The translations under genes were made by a program, and so were the position numbers. Below the pieces are notes generated by a model. It ran no database searches and was not told the origin of the DNA. It saw only the letters and a list, made by a program, of their open reading frames with translations. From Desulfosporosinus nitroreducens (GTDB taxonomy: Bacteria; Bacillota; Desulfitobacteriia; Desulfitobacteriales; Desulfitobacteriaceae), in contig NZ_JAMHFY010000001.1 of assembly GCF_023897015.1 (NCBI RefSeq), positions 124,001 to 188,000 of the forward strand: a DNA stretch of 64,000 nt, in the 5' to 3' direction. The first letter of the stretch is position 1. The number at the start of each line of letters is the position of its first letter. This document shows positions 9,944 through 19,574 of the stretch, in pieces.

Positions 9944-10621
9944 TCAACCCCCCTGCACTAACGCTAGAATCCTTGAAACTAACTCTTCTATACATAACCC
10001 CGTCGTATCAAGGATGATCGCATCCTTGGCAGGCTTTAGCGGAGAAACTACTCGCTCTGTATCAAGGCGGTCACGTTCAGCCATATCTATGGCAACTTCT
10101 TGGTACGTCACATCTTTTCCCGACTTCTGGAGTTCCATCCACCGACGCCTTGCCCTCTCTTCAGGAGTTGCTGTTAAAAAAATTTTAAAATCTGCTTCTG
10201 GCAAAACATAAGTACCAATATCACGACCATCCATAACTACGCCACCGCGTTCAGCTTCCATGCGTTGAAGTTCCACTAAACGTTCTCTGACCCCAGGATA
10301 GGCCGCCACGACAGAAACAGCACGTGATACTTCGGGGCAACGAATTTCCTGAGTAACATCCTCTCCGTCACACCAAACAATCCTTTTATCCGAATGATCA
10401 AAAACAACCTCTGTACTTTTAGCAATTTGGCTTACCATAGATTCATCGTCTATCGGGGCTCTATTTTTAAGAGCTTTATAAGTGATTACTCGATACATCG
10501 CCCCGGTATCTACATAAAAAAGTCCCAATTGTTTAGCTGCGATCTTGGCAATTGTACTTTTCCCCGCACCGGCAGGGCCATCAATCGCAATTTGCAATGC
10601 CTGTTGTTGCCTTCTCTTCAT
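9944..10621 (-). CDS. cmk: Cytidylate kinase
   Basis: Phosphorylates CMP and dCMP using ATP. The 225-residue protein has the P-loop [10 protein letters not shown] at residues 14-23, the CMP-binding region YRVITYKAL and the run [17 protein letters not shown] with the lid arginines EERARRR. It heads the cmk-plsC-ispH-rpsA group. Confidence 0.96.
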   Translation of the reverse strand: MKRRQQQALQIAIDGPAGAGKSTIAKIAAKQLGLFYVDTGAMYRVITYKALKNRAPIDDESMVSQIAKSTEVVFDHSDKRIVWCDGEDVTQEIRCPEVSRAVSVVAAYPGVRERLVELQRMEAERGGVVMDGRDIGTYVLPEADFKIFLTATPEERARRRWMELQKSGKDVTYQEVAIDMAERDRLDTERVVSPLKPAKDAIILDTTGLCIEELVSRILALVQGG

Positions 10622-10636
10622 CCCGTCTGCTCCTTT

Positions 10637-11362
10637 TTATTCAATCAATACACTAGCCGCGATTAGGGTAGCAACTATGTTATTCAACGCGTGCAGTCCC
10701 ATCGAAGGATAGAGAGATTTGTATTTATCATAAAGATATACAAGAATCATGCCTAAAACAAAGCGTGGAAGAAATCCATAGGCCTGGAAGTGAAGAGCGG
10801 AAAAAATCGCAGCACTAATTACTGCTGCCGTCCACTTTCCAAAGTACGCTTGTAAGCTTCCAAAGATAACTCCCCTAAATAGTGTTTCTTCCACAATGGG
10901 AGCTAAGACACCTGCTAAGAGCAAATTAAGAATCAAGGTATACCAGGAAACCTGTCCTAACAGCTTGGAGTAGACATCTGTTTCCGGAGGAGTAAAGCCA
11001 TAGTTAAAAAGAGCTATAGCATAACATATATTTACAACCCAAGTCAGTGCGTATAATCCTAAGACCCTCGAGATGATCATTCTGACTGGTACACCCTGCC
11101 AACCAAAATCTGCCCAGGTCCAATGACGGGCTTTTTTTAGTGTCCAGATCAAAAGGGCAAATGACACCTGAGTCATAAAAGCATTCAGATACATTAAAAC
11201 ACGTTCATGGGGCCACTGCTCCAGTAACCAGAACGTTCCAAAAGACAAGATTATATATATGCCCACGACCCCGCCTAAAACCAAAGCCAGATCTACCCAA
11301 TTCAATCTTCGACCTCTAGGCGGAAGCTCAATGTTATCTAAATTCATATCAGTTTTTTCCAT
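10637..11362 (-). CDS. CPBP family intramembrane metalloprotease
   Basis: Integral membrane protein of the Abi/CAAX-protease family. The three conserved motifs are present: EETLFRG near residue 160, SALHFQ near 190 and LHALNNIVA near 225, providing the Glu, Arg and His residues of the active site. It has about seven membrane segments in 241 residues. It ends 15 bp before cmk on the same strand. The substrate is unknown. Confidence 0.9.
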   Translation of the reverse strand: MEKTDMNLDNIELPPRGRRLNWVDLALVLGGVVGIYIILSFGTFWLLEQWPHERVLMYLNAFMTQVSFALLIWTLKKARHWTWADFGWQGVPVRMIISRVLGLYALTWVVNICYAIALFNYGFTPPETDVYSKLLGQVSWYTLILNLLLAGVLAPIVEETLFRGVIFGSLQAYFGKWTAAVISAAIFSALHFQAYGFLPRFVLGMILVYLYDKYKSLYPSMGLHALNNIVATLIAASVLIE

Positions 11363-11443
11363 TACTCACTCTCCTTCTTCCATTAGAGTAGACACATATT
11401 TCTCCCGTTTTTTTCCCAGACTAAACTAAAAGGAGGAACTTTT

Positions 11444-11728
11444 ATGAAATCATCGGATATAACCTTACAAATATATCACCATCATCTTAAAATTCCCATA
11501 GAATCCTATTTCAATACAGTAACTGATTTTTTAGATCCTTGGGATGAGCGTGCTTATCAGTTTGTGGTTCACCAATACCTAGAAAAAGCAAAAGACAATG
11601 GTATAGTAGGAATGGTACGACAAGAAAGAGACGAAAATTATGTCTATCTAGACGCCGCAGTCCGGTATCCGCAGGCCATGGACGGCCAAGTGTCCCTGGA
11701 GTCCACGGATGGCGGGAAGGATATGTAA
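11444..11728 (+). CDS. Small hypothetical protein
   Basis: 94 residues, MKSSDITLQIYHHHLKIPIE onward, with no recognised domain, signal peptide or membrane segment. AAAGGAGGAACTTTT precedes the ATG, a strong ribosome binding site, and the gene is divergent from the CPBP gene with an 81-bp shared upstream region. The N-terminal half is well ordered in composition (DFLDPWDERAYQFVVHQYL) and the tail is polar. A real gene of unknown function. Confidence 0.7.
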   Translation: MKSSDITLQIYHHHLKIPIESYFNTVTDFLDPWDERAYQFVVHQYLEKAKDNGIVGMVRQERDENYVYLDAAVRYPQAMDGQVSLESTDGGKDM

Positions 11729-11738
11729 ATCGTCAAAT

Positions 11739-12401
11739 TTATACAAGATCATTGAGTAGTAACTTACCTAAGCCCTCGACACTTGGAACAATAAAATCTG
11801 GATTTGCAGCTTGAAGTTCATCAACCGTCCCATACCCATATCCTACAGCTATAACATCTATTTGGTTAGCCCTGGCTCCATGAACATCATATTTCCGATC
11901 TCCTATCATCACAGTTTTAGACACTGAACTCCCAGGTACCCTTTTTAAAACTTCTTCAATGACTGTTTCCTTCTCTGCAAATCGACCATTTAACTCACTT
12001 CCCATAATAACATCAAAATACTCTTCGAGTAAAAAATGTTGAAGAATTTTCTCTGCAAAGACCCTAGGCTTTGATGTCGCCAACAAATGCTTGCAACCCT
12101 TTTCCTTTAATTTAAACAATAATTCAGGAATTCCCGGATAAACTATATTTTCATAGAGCCCTATTTCTCGAAAACGCTCCCGATAAATTATGATCGCTTG
12201 GTTCAATAAAGCTTCATCCGTGGTTTGAAGCAAAGTCTTAAAGCTCTCTTTTAATGGTGGTCCAATGATCCAATCGAGATCATCCGCTTCAGGGATAGAA
12301 TAATCTAACCGACTTAGAGCATATTTAACTGAGCGAGTAATTCCTTCTTTAGAATCTGTCAAAGTTCCATCCAAATCCCACAACAAAATATCGTAACGCA
12401 T
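11739..12401 (-). CDS. HAD-superfamily phosphatase, phosphoglycolate phosphatase-like
   Basis: 220-residue haloacid dehalogenase hydrolase. Motif I is LLWDLDGTLTDSKEG (nucleophile Asp and acid/base Asp), motif II LATSKP, motif III Lys in KPRVF and motif IV VMIGDRKYDVHGA. The helical cap between motifs I and II is the Gph/PpaX type. I prefer the ATG at 12401 because GGAGG lies 7 bp upstream; the longer frame adds nine residues without support. It converges with the small gene at 11728. The substrate is not predictable. Confidence 0.88.
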   Translation of the reverse strand: MRYDILLWDLDGTLTDSKEGITRSVKYALSRLDYSIPEADDLDWIIGPPLKESFKTLLQTTDEALLNQAIIIYRERFREIGLYENIVYPGIPELLFKLKEKGCKHLLATSKPRVFAEKILQHFLLEEYFDVIMGSELNGRFAEKETVIEEVLKRVPGSSVSKTVMIGDRKYDVHGARANQIDVIAVGYGYGTVDELQAANPDFIVPSVEGLGKLLLNDLV

Positions 12402-12487
12402 GTACAATCCTCCAACTCTATTTCCCAATATTTCCTCGGATGAATCTAACCTATAGCGGCAATTATAATCAAAAGGAGGGATTTAAA

Positions 12488-12685
12488 ATGTTTTTTCATC
12501 AAAAACACTATCATACCAATGGGATGTTTTTTTTGCTTAGTCTTATTGTCGCCTTTTTGCTCGGACGAAAATCTGAAAGGTATGGTTTCACGATTGTATC
12601 TCGAGGATGTGGATGCTATGAGGATGACGACGATGAGATGGATATGATGGACGATCCCACGCCCACCAATACCTATCCTCAATAA
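12488..12685 (+). CDS. Small single-span membrane protein with acidic tail
   Basis: 65 residues: a His-rich start (MFFHQKHYHTNG), one membrane segment (MFFLLSLIVAFLLG), a short basic stretch, then CGC and an acidic cluster EDDDDEMDMMDD. AAAAGGAGGGATTTAAA precedes the ATG at 12488, which fixes this start over an upstream one. No known family. The arrangement suggests a membrane-anchored cytoplasmic acidic tail; function unknown. Confidence 0.68.
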   Translation: MFFHQKHYHTNGMFFLLSLIVAFLLGRKSERYGFTIVSRGCGCYEDDDDEMDMMDDPTPTNTYPQ

Positions 12686-12755
12686 CTAAATTTGTATTCC
12701 TTATTCCATTTGAAACTTAAATCCAGCATAACACTTCACTACATCAAGCTAACGG

Positions 12756-12782
12756 AAACTCCGAGATTTATCTTGGAGTTTT
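12756..12782 (+). terminator. Intrinsic terminator of the small membrane protein gene
   Basis: AAACTCCGAGAT pairs with ATCTTGGAGTTT (one G-T pair) around a very short loop and is followed by TTCT. It lies 70 bp downstream of the stop codon at 12685. Confidence 0.5.
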
Positions 12783-12893
12783 CTACTTATATCATACCAA
12801 TAAACGGTATTCGGTCAATAACTCTTCTCCTGCAAGTTATACTCAAAGGATTTCAAGTCGATATTATTTTAAATATAATCAAGAAAAAATCCA

Positions 12894-13889
12894 TTAATTA
12901 GGCGTTTTAATATCAGACCGTAAATGATGTTCAATGGGCTCAGTCCGGAAAAATTTCATCTGCGCTACTGGTACGTATGGGAGTCCGCTGTCTAAGGATA
13001 ATGGCGGAAGCTCACGCAGGTGGAGATGCCATTTTTCTATAGGGTGCTTGGCTAACTGATCAAATAAAATTATCACCTTATTAACACTCAAATCATAGAG
13101 CTGTTTTAAGCTCATCTCATTTGACTCTCCACTAACGGGATGCAACCAACTTAAGGATTCTCCAAAGAATGATAAGTCCAAGGGCTGTGAGTAGAACAAA
13201 GCTTCTAGTTTTTCTGCCTTTGGATGCCCATAACGACGATAAATAGTTAACGCCCGCCAAGGGATTGACCAACTAAAAGCAGTTTGCAGAAAGCGATGAT
13301 TTCGCCACGCCTTCATAAAATTAATTAGTATGCTCTTATCGCCCTGATAAGTATAGTGTGTTGCAAGGAGCTTCAGGGCTTGCCGTCCAGGTTCGCCCGC
13401 TTCACGCCACAAATGATTTAGATCTACTGGATACTCCATTGGCTCAATCGTCTGTAACCAAAGGTCGATGGCTGTTTCCAACAGACGATGCCTAAAGACG
13501 GCCTTACTCCGTTCTTCTAAATCATCCGCGAAATAGTTTCCACTCATATAATAAACCATGGGATGGAACATACTATCCGCAACATAATGTGTCAACATGC
13601 CCAGCAGAAAGGCAAAAGAGCCTTGTTTATTAGTTTGCCTAAGTGCCCTCTCCATGATTTCGCTAAGCGGGGCCAAAGTATTCTCCCCAGCTGCGCCATG
13701 CAACTGGTTTGCAATACGTTCAATGCTCACTTCAGACGGCTCGGACAAATCATAAAAGGGAATATCATGGGCTATGGCACCAATATAATAAAGTGCAGGA
13801 TTACTCGCAATGATCTCTCCCACCTCTATCGGGGCCCCCCTTTGCAAAGCTTCACGAGCGATATGCCAGTGTGTTAATTCCTTTGGCAC
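12894..13889 (-). CDS. Zinc-dependent phospholipase C family protein
   Basis: 331 residues resembling the zinc-dependent phospholipase C fold: N-terminal THWHIAREAL, then YYIGAIAHDIPFYD, GMLTHYVADSMFHPMVYY and HRLLETAIDLWL, giving the spaced His/Asp ligands expected for a trinuclear zinc site. No signal peptide is evident, so it is probably cytoplasmic. I choose the GTG at 13889 because GGAGGGATAGTT lies immediately upstream; the longer frame begins with a leader-like sequence lacking such a site. Substrate unknown. Confidence 0.8.
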   Translation of the reverse strand: MPKELTHWHIAREALQRGAPIEVGEIIASNPALYYIGAIAHDIPFYDLSEPSEVSIERIANQLHGAAGENTLAPLSEIMERALRQTNKQGSFAFLLGMLTHYVADSMFHPMVYYMSGNYFADDLEERSKAVFRHRLLETAIDLWLQTIEPMEYPVDLNHLWREAGEPGRQALKLLATHYTYQGDKSILINFMKAWRNHRFLQTAFSWSIPWRALTIYRRYGHPKAEKLEALFYSQPLDLSFFGESLSWLHPVSGESNEMSLKQLYDLSVNKVIILFDQLAKHPIEKWHLHLRELPPLSLDSGLPYVPVAQMKFFRTEPIEHHLRSDIKTPN

Positions 13890-14061
13890 AACTATCCCTC
13901 CACTTATCAGATTAATAATTACCAATCTTTGCAGTTACACTTACATTTATTCCGCTCTCCGCGTATAAAGCTTTAAAACCTCAATCAATTGTAACATGTA
14001 ACAAGGTATTTCTTCCAAAGAAACATTGGTAATCTTCATTCACCTACCCCTAACGAGTGCT

Positions 14062-14102
14062 AAAAACCCACAAAAGTTTTTGTTTCTTCTGTGGGTTTTT
14101 TA
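14062..14102. terminator. Bidirectional intrinsic terminator between ftsH and the PLC-like gene
   Basis: AAAAACCCACA pairs with TGTGGGTTTTT around a 17-nt loop, with T runs on both strands. On the minus strand it would end the marR-ftsH transcript. The rest of the 13890-14225 gap is occupied by repeat copy A. Confidence 0.65.
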
Positions 14103-14110
14103 TTTCATTT

Positions 14111-14215
14111 TATCAAATTCCAAGAACACATTCACTTCTATAATAGGTGTTCCTTATTTTGCTTCGTAGAGTCACCCACCGAGTCGATGTTCAGCTTTAG
14201 CTAAACGAGTTCACT
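14111..14215 (-). repeat. Structured ~100-bp intergenic repeat (copy A, degenerate)
   Basis: Read on the minus strand it has the same order as the other copies: AGTGAACTCG, an imperfect palindrome (TTTAGCTAAAGCTGAA), a CGGTGGG..CTACGAAG section, AATAAGGAACACC, a weakened hairpin and a GGAATTTGATA tail. It is the most diverged full-length copy and abuts the ftsH stop codon. Confidence 0.65.
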
Positions 14216-14225
14216 ATCGTCGAAA

Positions 14226-16040
14226 TCAGGACAGTATCGCCATAAATTCATCACCCGTAATGGTTTCCTTATTCAATAAAAAGCGAGCCAGTTCATGCAA
14301 CTTATCAGTATTCTCTTTTAGAATTGAGATTGCCTTTTCATGGGCACTTTTAATGATAGCAAGAACCTCCTCATCGATTTTGGCCGCCGTTTGAGAAGAA
14401 CAAGAAAGGGAAGTATCGCCGCCTAGATATGGGTTATTCACTGTTTCTAAAGCCATCATATCAAAGTTTTTACTCATACCGAACCGTGTAACCATTGACC
14501 GCGCAATCTTAGTGGCCTGTTCAATGTCGTTGGAAGCCCCGGTTGTAAAGGTACCGAATATCAGTTCTTCCGCTGCTCGGCCTCCTGTAAAGGTGGCAAT
14601 CTTGTTAAAAGCCTCTTCCTTGTTCATCAGTACCCTCTCGCCTTCCTCCACCTGCATGGTGTAGCCAAGTGCGCCCGATGTTCTTGGAATGATGGTAATC
14701 TTATGCACCGGTGCAGAATCAGTTTGCTTCGCTGCAACTAGAGCATGTCCTATCTCGTGATAAGCAATAATCTCTTTTTCCTTGTGAGAGATCACAGCGC
14801 CCTTGCGTTCGTAACCCGCAATAACAACTTCAACAGATTCTTCTAAGTCCTCTTGTTTGACACGGGTTCTGCCGTATTTAACTGCTCGCAGTGCCCCTTC
14901 ATTGATGATATTCGCCAGATCAGCGCCCGAAGCACCTGAGGTTGCTCGTGCAATAGCCTTATAATCAATCGTCTCATCCATCTTAATCGTCTGAGCATGA
15001 ACCTTTAAAATTGCCTCCCGACCTGCCAGATCAGGAAGTTCCACTGGGATTCGACGGTCAAATCTGCCTGGACGAAGCAAGGCATTGTCTAAAGTTTCGG
15101 GACGATTAGTGGCGGCAAGTATAACGACGCCTTTTTTACCATCAAAACCGTCCATCTCAGTAAGCAACTGGTTCAGGGTCTGTTCACGTTCATCGTTTCC
15201 ACCGAAACCGCCGTTCCCCCGTTTTTTACCAATCGTGTCAATTTCGTCAATGAAAATAATGCAAGGGGCTTTTTCGTTGGCTTGTTTAAATAAATCTCGC
15301 ACTTTTGCGGCACCCATACCCACAAACATTTCTACAAACTCTGAACCTGAAATCGAGAAAAAGGGAACCTTCGCTTCTCCGGCTACTGCTTTTGCCAGTA
15401 AAGTTTTACCCGTCCCGGGAGGGCCTACAAGCAAAGCTCCCTTGGGCAGGTTTGCGCCAATTTCAGCATACCTTTTTGGATTGTGAAGAAAATCGACAAT
15501 CTCAGCAAGCGCTTCTTTCGATTCATTCTGTCCTGCCACATCGGCAAAGGTTTTTCCGGTCTGTGCCTGAACATAGATCTTAGCGTTGCTTTTACCGAAG
15601 GTCATAGCATTCATGCCACCCATCCGTTTTTGCATCTGCCTTGCCAACAATTGCCCAATTCCAATAAACAAAATTAAGGGCAAAATCCATGTCAAAAGAA
15701 AATTTATCAACGGGGAATTTTCTTTGGGAATAACCTGAGAAAATTTCACACCGGCATTATGAAGTCTATTGACCAGATCCGGATCATTCATCGCTCCTGT
15801 GGCATATACGATTTCCTCACCCGACTCATTTTTAGCAATAAAACCAATCTGATTATCCTGAATTTCCACTTCAAGTACAGATCCCTTTTCTACTTGTGTT
15901 AAAAAGTTTCCATAGTCCACTTGGGTGACCTTTTGCTTCATCAACTCGGGGAAAACCAAGGCATTCAGTAACAAAAGAATAACCATTGCAACTAAAGAAT
16001 AATAAATCAAGGGTTTTTTTGGGGGGTTTTTTTCATCCAT
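14226..16040 (-). CDS. ftsH: FtsH-type ATP-dependent zinc metalloprotease
   Basis: Membrane-anchored AAA+ protease. Two membrane segments (about residues 12-30 and 110-130) flank a small extracytoplasmic domain. Then come Walker A GPPGTGKT near residue 208, Walker B IIFIDEID, the second region of homology [20 protein letters not shown] and the zinc site HEIGH near 430. That site is HEAGH in most FtsH proteins but still fits HEXXH. At 604 residues it lacks the long polar tail of some FtsH proteins. It follows marR after 6 bp, so it is probably a second, regulated ftsH paralogue rather than the housekeeping copy; that is inference. Confidence 0.93.
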   Translation of the reverse strand: MDEKNPPKKPLIYYSLVAMVILLLLNALVFPELMKQKVTQVDYGNFLTQVEKGSVLEVEIQDNQIGFIAKNESGEEIVYATGAMNDPDLVNRLHNAGVKFSQVIPKENSPLINFLLTWILPLILFIGIGQLLARQMQKRMGGMNAMTFGKSNAKIYVQAQTGKTFADVAGQNESKEALAEIVDFLHNPKRYAEIGANLPKGALLVGPPGTGKTLLAKAVAGEAKVPFFSISGSEFVEMFVGMGAAKVRDLFKQANEKAPCIIFIDEIDTIGKKRGNGGFGGNDEREQTLNQLLTEMDGFDGKKGVVILAATNRPETLDNALLRPGRFDRRIPVELPDLAGREAILKVHAQTIKMDETIDYKAIARATSGASGADLANIINEGALRAVKYGRTRVKQEDLEESVEVVIAGYERKGAVISHKEKEIIAYHEIGHALVAAKQTDSAPVHKITIIPRTSGALGYTMQVEEGERVLMNKEEAFNKIATFTGGRAAEELIFGTFTTGASNDIEQATKIARSMVTRFGMSKNFDMMALETVNNPYLGGDTSLSCSSQTAAKIDEEVLAIIKSAHEKAISILKENTDKLHELARFLLNKETITGDEFMAILS

Positions 16041-16046
16041 TATATT

Positions 16047-16511
16047 TCACTCCATTGTTTTATCTGGTATAAATTTACTCATTTCCATAAGAAAAGAACT
16101 TACTTTTTCCATACATGCAAAGATAGTTTGAAATTCTTCTTTGTTCTTGTTTTTAAGAAAAGCTCCGTATTTTTGCTCAAGAACATCCTCGATCTTTTTA
16201 ATTGTCTCTTCTCCAACTTCTGTAAGCGCTAATTGAACACACCGCTCATCCTCAGGATTTCGAATGCGCCTTAAAAAGCCAGCCTTTTCAAGCTTCTTAA
16301 ACATGGAAGATGCATTCCCTCCCGTGATTCCAATGATGGCGCCCAAGCTCCCTATCGTGTGAGGGCCCCCTTCCTTGATTTCAACAAGAATGCGAGTCTG
16401 CATTATTGTTAAGCCATATTCCTCAACAATAGGCCGGAAAGCGTTTGCCATACACTCTGAGATAGTTCGTAAAAAGTCCCATATTTCATTTTCAAATACC
16501 ATGCCTTTCAT
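16047..16511 (-). CDS. MarR family transcriptional regulator
   Basis: 154-residue winged-helix regulator. The HTH core is TIGSLGAIIGITGGNASSMFKKLEKAGFL and the wing is RRIRNPEDERCVQLALTE. Start at 16511 is set by GGAGG 6 bp upstream; the longer frame adds seven residues. It is the first gene of a two-gene unit with ftsH and likely controls it and itself, responding to an unknown ligand or stress. Confidence 0.9.
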   Translation of the reverse strand: MKGMVFENEIWDFLRTISECMANAFRPIVEEYGLTIMQTRILVEIKEGGPHTIGSLGAIIGITGGNASSMFKKLEKAGFLRRIRNPEDERCVQLALTEVGEETIKKIEDVLEQKYGAFLKNKNKEEFQTIFACMEKVSSFLMEMSKFIPDKTME

Positions 16512-16553
16512 CTTCGGCCTCCACTTATACACTACAATATATTTACAGTATAT

Positions 16554-16582
16554 ATAATATAGGTTATACTTTATTTAGTCAA
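16554..16582 (-). promoter_or_regulatory. Sigma-A promoter of marR-ftsH
   Basis: Minus-strand TTGACT (16582-16577), a 17-bp spacer and TATTAT (16559-16554). The strong -10/-35 and an AT-rich, partly palindromic stretch downstream suggest a MarR operator overlapping the start site. The start codon is about 45 bp downstream. Confidence 0.7.
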
Positions 16583-16664
16583 TAGTAATAGCTGGGTCTA
16601 TGTGCTCTTGGATTATGTTTACTTACAACAACACACGCCCCGATGCCTCAATTCAGTAAATGTC

Positions 16665-16770
16665 AGTGAACTCGTTCAGCTAAAGCTGAACATCGAGACT
16701 TCGGTGGGGAGTCTACCCCGAAGTAAAATAAGAACACCCACTTGAAGAAGTGGGTGTCTCGGAATTGATC
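16665..16770 (+). repeat. Structured ~100-bp intergenic repeat (copy B)
   Basis: Best-preserved copy. Modules in order: AGTGAACTCG, palindrome TTCAGCTAAAGCTGAA, ATCGAGACTTCGGTGGGG and a complementary CCCCGAAGT, AATAAGAA, a hairpin CACCCACTT-GAAG-AAGTGGGTG, and tail TCTCGGAATTGATC. It lies in the 16512-16850 gap between marR and cls, with nothing else recognised besides the marR promoter. Confidence 0.75.
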
Positions 16771-16850
16771 AAAAAACCCAGTTGATCTCTGAGTTAGAGA
16801 GCGGTATCCTAAGACGAGAGCATGTTTTAGAAATTTGAGGTGTGAAGGGT

Positions 16851-18386
16851 ATGAAGAAGTTATTAAAGCTTCTATTCAATAGGATCTTTTTAGTTGGTTT
16901 GCCTATCTTGATCCAAATATTTGCTTTAGTGATGTTCATTTTAAGATTTAGCAGCTACTTTGTTTATTTTTATGCCTTTTGTACATTGCTTAGTGTAGTA
17001 GCCGTACTGAGGATATTAAGCGGGAAGACCAATCCCGCCTATAAAATTGCCTGGATTGTTCCTATTATGCTATTCCCGATTTTCGGCGGATTGTTTTACC
17101 TAATGTTTGGAAAAAATAAACTGAGCAAGCGAGCTAAACGGAAAATGCGTGTCATTCAAGAAAAGATGACTGAACTGCTAGGCCAAAATGAGGCTGTTAT
17201 TAAGGAGATTCAAACACGCGATTTGAGTGCAGCAAATCAGTCACGCTATATCGAAAACTATTCCTTTTGTCCAGTCTATCAAAACACGATTTCGGAGTAT
17301 CTTACACCAGGCGAGAGAATGTATGACCGCTTATTAAAGGAACTAAAAAAAGCTGAGCGATATATCTTTTTAGAATACTTCATTATTGAAGAGGGCCTCA
17401 TGTGGAATTCCATATTGGATATTCTCGCAGAAAAAGCCAGTCAGGGCGTCGATGTTCGAGTGATATACGATGATGTCGGGTGTCTTTTCACTTTGCCTTA
17501 TCGTTATGATAAACAACTTGAAAAAATGGGAATCAAATGCTGTGTGTTCAATCCCTTTATCCCGATTCTGTCGGCGCGCATGAACAACCGTGACCATCGC
17601 AAGATTGCAGTCATCGACGGCTATACCGCCTTTACTGGCGGCATCAATCTCGCAGATGAGTATATTAATTCTTATGTGAAACACGGGCACTGGAAAGACT
17701 CTGCTATCATCATTCAGGGGGAAGCTGTTTGGAGTTTCGCTGTCATGTTTCTATCTCTTTGGAGTCAACAGAAAAAAACAGATGAGGACTATGAGCAATA
17801 TAGACCTGTCGCCAGTCCTGAAAAAGTTTTTGTCTCTGACGGATATGTTCAGCCTTTTGGTGACAGCCCCTTAGATGATGAATCATTAGGAGAAACCGTT
17901 TATCTGAATCTTATCAGCACAGCTGAGCGATACGTATACATCAATTCACCCTACCTCATTCTCGACAATATGATGATGACCACCCTCTGCTCCGCTGCTA
18001 AGCGAAATGTGGACGTCCGAATCATTACTCCACATATCACGGACAAATGGTATGTCCATGCTGTGACCCGTTCAAACTATGATACCCTTGTGGAAAGCGG
18101 CGTAAAAATCTACGAGTACACCCCCGGCTTTCTGCATGCTAAAACTCTTGCAGTAGACGACAAGTTAGCAGTTGTTGGCACAATAAATTTGGACTACCGC
18201 AGTTTATACCTGCATTTTGAGTGCGGTGTCTGGCTCTATCAGACACAAAGCGTTTTAGAAGTTACAGCGGACTTTCTTAAGACCTTGGAACAATGCCAAT
18301 CCGTCACAGTGGAGGACTGTCTGGCTGTTAAATGGTATAAACGGCTAAGCAGCTCTATTCTTCGTGTTTTCGCACCGCTAATGTAG
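16851..18386 (+). CDS. cls: Cardiolipin synthase
   Basis: Membrane phospholipase-D-type enzyme joining two phosphatidylglycerols to cardiolipin. Two N-terminal membrane helices (residues 8-30 and 34-55) with the PLDc_N region are followed by two HKD motifs, HRKIAVIDG near 235 and HAKTLAVDD near 425. Length 511. I use the ATG at 16851, with GAGGT 9 bp upstream; a GTG three codons earlier lacks spacing to a ribosome binding site. It stands alone, converging with azlD. Confidence 0.94.
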   Translation: MKKLLKLLFNRIFLVGLPILIQIFALVMFILRFSSYFVYFYAFCTLLSVVAVLRILSGKTNPAYKIAWIVPIMLFPIFGGLFYLMFGKNKLSKRAKRKMRVIQEKMTELLGQNEAVIKEIQTRDLSAANQSRYIENYSFCPVYQNTISEYLTPGERMYDRLLKELKKAERYIFLEYFIIEEGLMWNSILDILAEKASQGVDVRVIYDDVGCLFTLPYRYDKQLEKMGIKCCVFNPFIPILSARMNNRDHRKIAVIDGYTAFTGGINLADEYINSYVKHGHWKDSAIIIQGEAVWSFAVMFLSLWSQQKKTDEDYEQYRPVASPEKVFVSDGYVQPFGDSPLDDESLGETVYLNLISTAERYVYINSPYLILDNMMMTTLCSAAKRNVDVRIITPHITDKWYVHAVTRSNYDTLVESGVKIYEYTPGFLHAKTLAVDDKLAVVGTINLDYRSLYLHFECGVWLYQTQSVLEVTADFLKTLEQCQSVTVEDCLAVKWYKRLSSSILRVFAPLM

Positions 18387-18389
18387 AAA

Positions 18390-18433
18390 AAAGTTATAAC
18401 CGTGCTGCAAAACAACAGCACGGTTATAACTTT
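18390..18433. terminator. Shared intrinsic terminator of cls and azlD
   Basis: Perfect 18-bp stem AAAGTTATAACCGTGCTG around an 8-nt loop. The minus strand has a T6 tract after the stem and the plus strand a TTTAGAT tail. It sits between two convergent genes. Confidence 0.8.
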
Positions 18434-18474
18434 AGATAGAATTTTCCCCAATTGCTTAGAGAATGACTTTTAGT

Positions 18475-18795
18475 TTACAATAGTAATTTATCCAATCCCC
18501 AGAACACGGCCATCCCAAAGAGGATTCCTAAAAAAAGATTTGGTACGAATCTGGAAAAAAGAAATGTCAAAATCCCTGCCCAAAGAAAAGGATTATTCAT
18601 TATGACGATTGTTCCGCTGGGAGTCACCAACTCCGGAACAACTAAAGCAGCAAGTAAGGCAATCGGAACAAGCTCTATGAAATCTCGCGCAAAGCCTTTA
18701 ATATTCTCCCCTTTAAACAGAAGAAATGGCAAAACACGCGAACCATATGTGACTATAGTCATTAATAAAATAGTTTCCAGCAGTTGGAATGACAT
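18475..18795 (-). CDS. azlD: AzlD family small membrane subunit of an amino acid exporter
   Basis: 106 residues with three to four membrane segments and the family start SFQLLETILLMTIVTYGSRVLPF. AzlC and AzlD together form a branched-chain amino acid exporter in Bacillus. The ATG at 18795 follows AAGGGAAGGTAGTC; the longer frame would overlap azlC by 60 bp and lacks a site. It ends the aroF-tyrA-aroA-azlC-azlD run. Confidence 0.88.
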   Translation of the reverse strand: MSFQLLETILLMTIVTYGSRVLPFLLFKGENIKGFARDFIELVPIALLAALVVPELVTPSGTIVIMNNPFLWAGILTFLFSRFVPNLFLGILFGMAVFWGLDKLLL

Positions 18796-18824
18796 GACTA
18801 CCTTCCCTTCTCTGTTGGAGCAGC

Positions 18825-19574
18825 TTAGCTGCTCTTTTGGCTGTTTAATCCGACCCGGTGAGAGCCTTTCCTCACGCGCCACCATGCCCCGATCCCTGCC
18901 GCAAGGATTACACTTATAATTAAGTAGATTTTTCCAGGAATGAGCAACTTCAAAACAACCGCCAGGACTGCTGCGATAAGATATGTCATATAGTTTTTAC
19001 GAGACAGCGACATCGTCGTCAATATAATAAATAAAGCTAAGAGTGCGAATTGAAAACCAGAGAACTGAACAGGCAACCACTTCCCAATCAGACCACCTAA
19101 TATTGTTAGACTTACCCAAGTGACGAAAGCCCCTGAGTTAATCCCCAACATGACTCGTCGACGGTTTTCTTCCCCTTCTACATCCTTCAAAACCTTTGTA
19201 TTGAGCACGAATGATTCGTCTGTGAGTCCTTGGGCTAAACCCAAAGACCACAGGAGCGACCTTTCTGGGAAAAAAGGAACAACCGATAAGCTCATCAGAA
19301 AATGACGAATATTTACAATCAGGGTAGTAACACCAATCATCAAAGGGGTGGCCCCTTGATGGATCATTTCAATGGCAATAAACTGTGAAGCACCTGCGTA
19401 GACAAAGAAAGACATCAGTCCGGCTTCCCAAAAGGTTAAGCCGAACTGCGTTGCCAAAATACCAAACGTTATAGCTACTGGGGCATATCCAATGGCAATC
19501 GTCAAAGATTGACTTAATCCGTAAAGAAACCCCTTATCAATACTATGATTAAATTCATTTTCTTTATTAGACAT
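18825..19574 (-). CDS. azlC: AzlC family amino acid permease
   Basis: 249-residue membrane protein, the large subunit of the AzlCD exporter. Family features include GYAPVAITFGILATQFGLT, AGASQFIAIEMI and QGLTDESFVLNT, with about seven membrane segments. The start overlaps the aroA stop by 8 bp and uses the GGAGAAT inside aroA, so translation is coupled to aroA. That position at the end of an aromatic biosynthesis operon suggests export of an aromatic rather than a branched-chain amino acid; the substrate is inference. Confidence 0.9.
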   Translation of the reverse strand: MSNKENEFNHSIDKGFLYGLSQSLTIAIGYAPVAITFGILATQFGLTFWEAGLMSFFVYAGASQFIAIEMIHQGATPLMIGVTTLIVNIRHFLMSLSVVPFFPERSLLWSLGLAQGLTDESFVLNTKVLKDVEGEENRRRVMLGINSGAFVTWVSLTILGGLIGKWLPVQFSGFQFALLALFIILTTMSLSRKNYMTYLIAAVLAVVLKLLIPGKIYLIISVILAAGIGAWWRVRKGSHRVGLNSQKSS

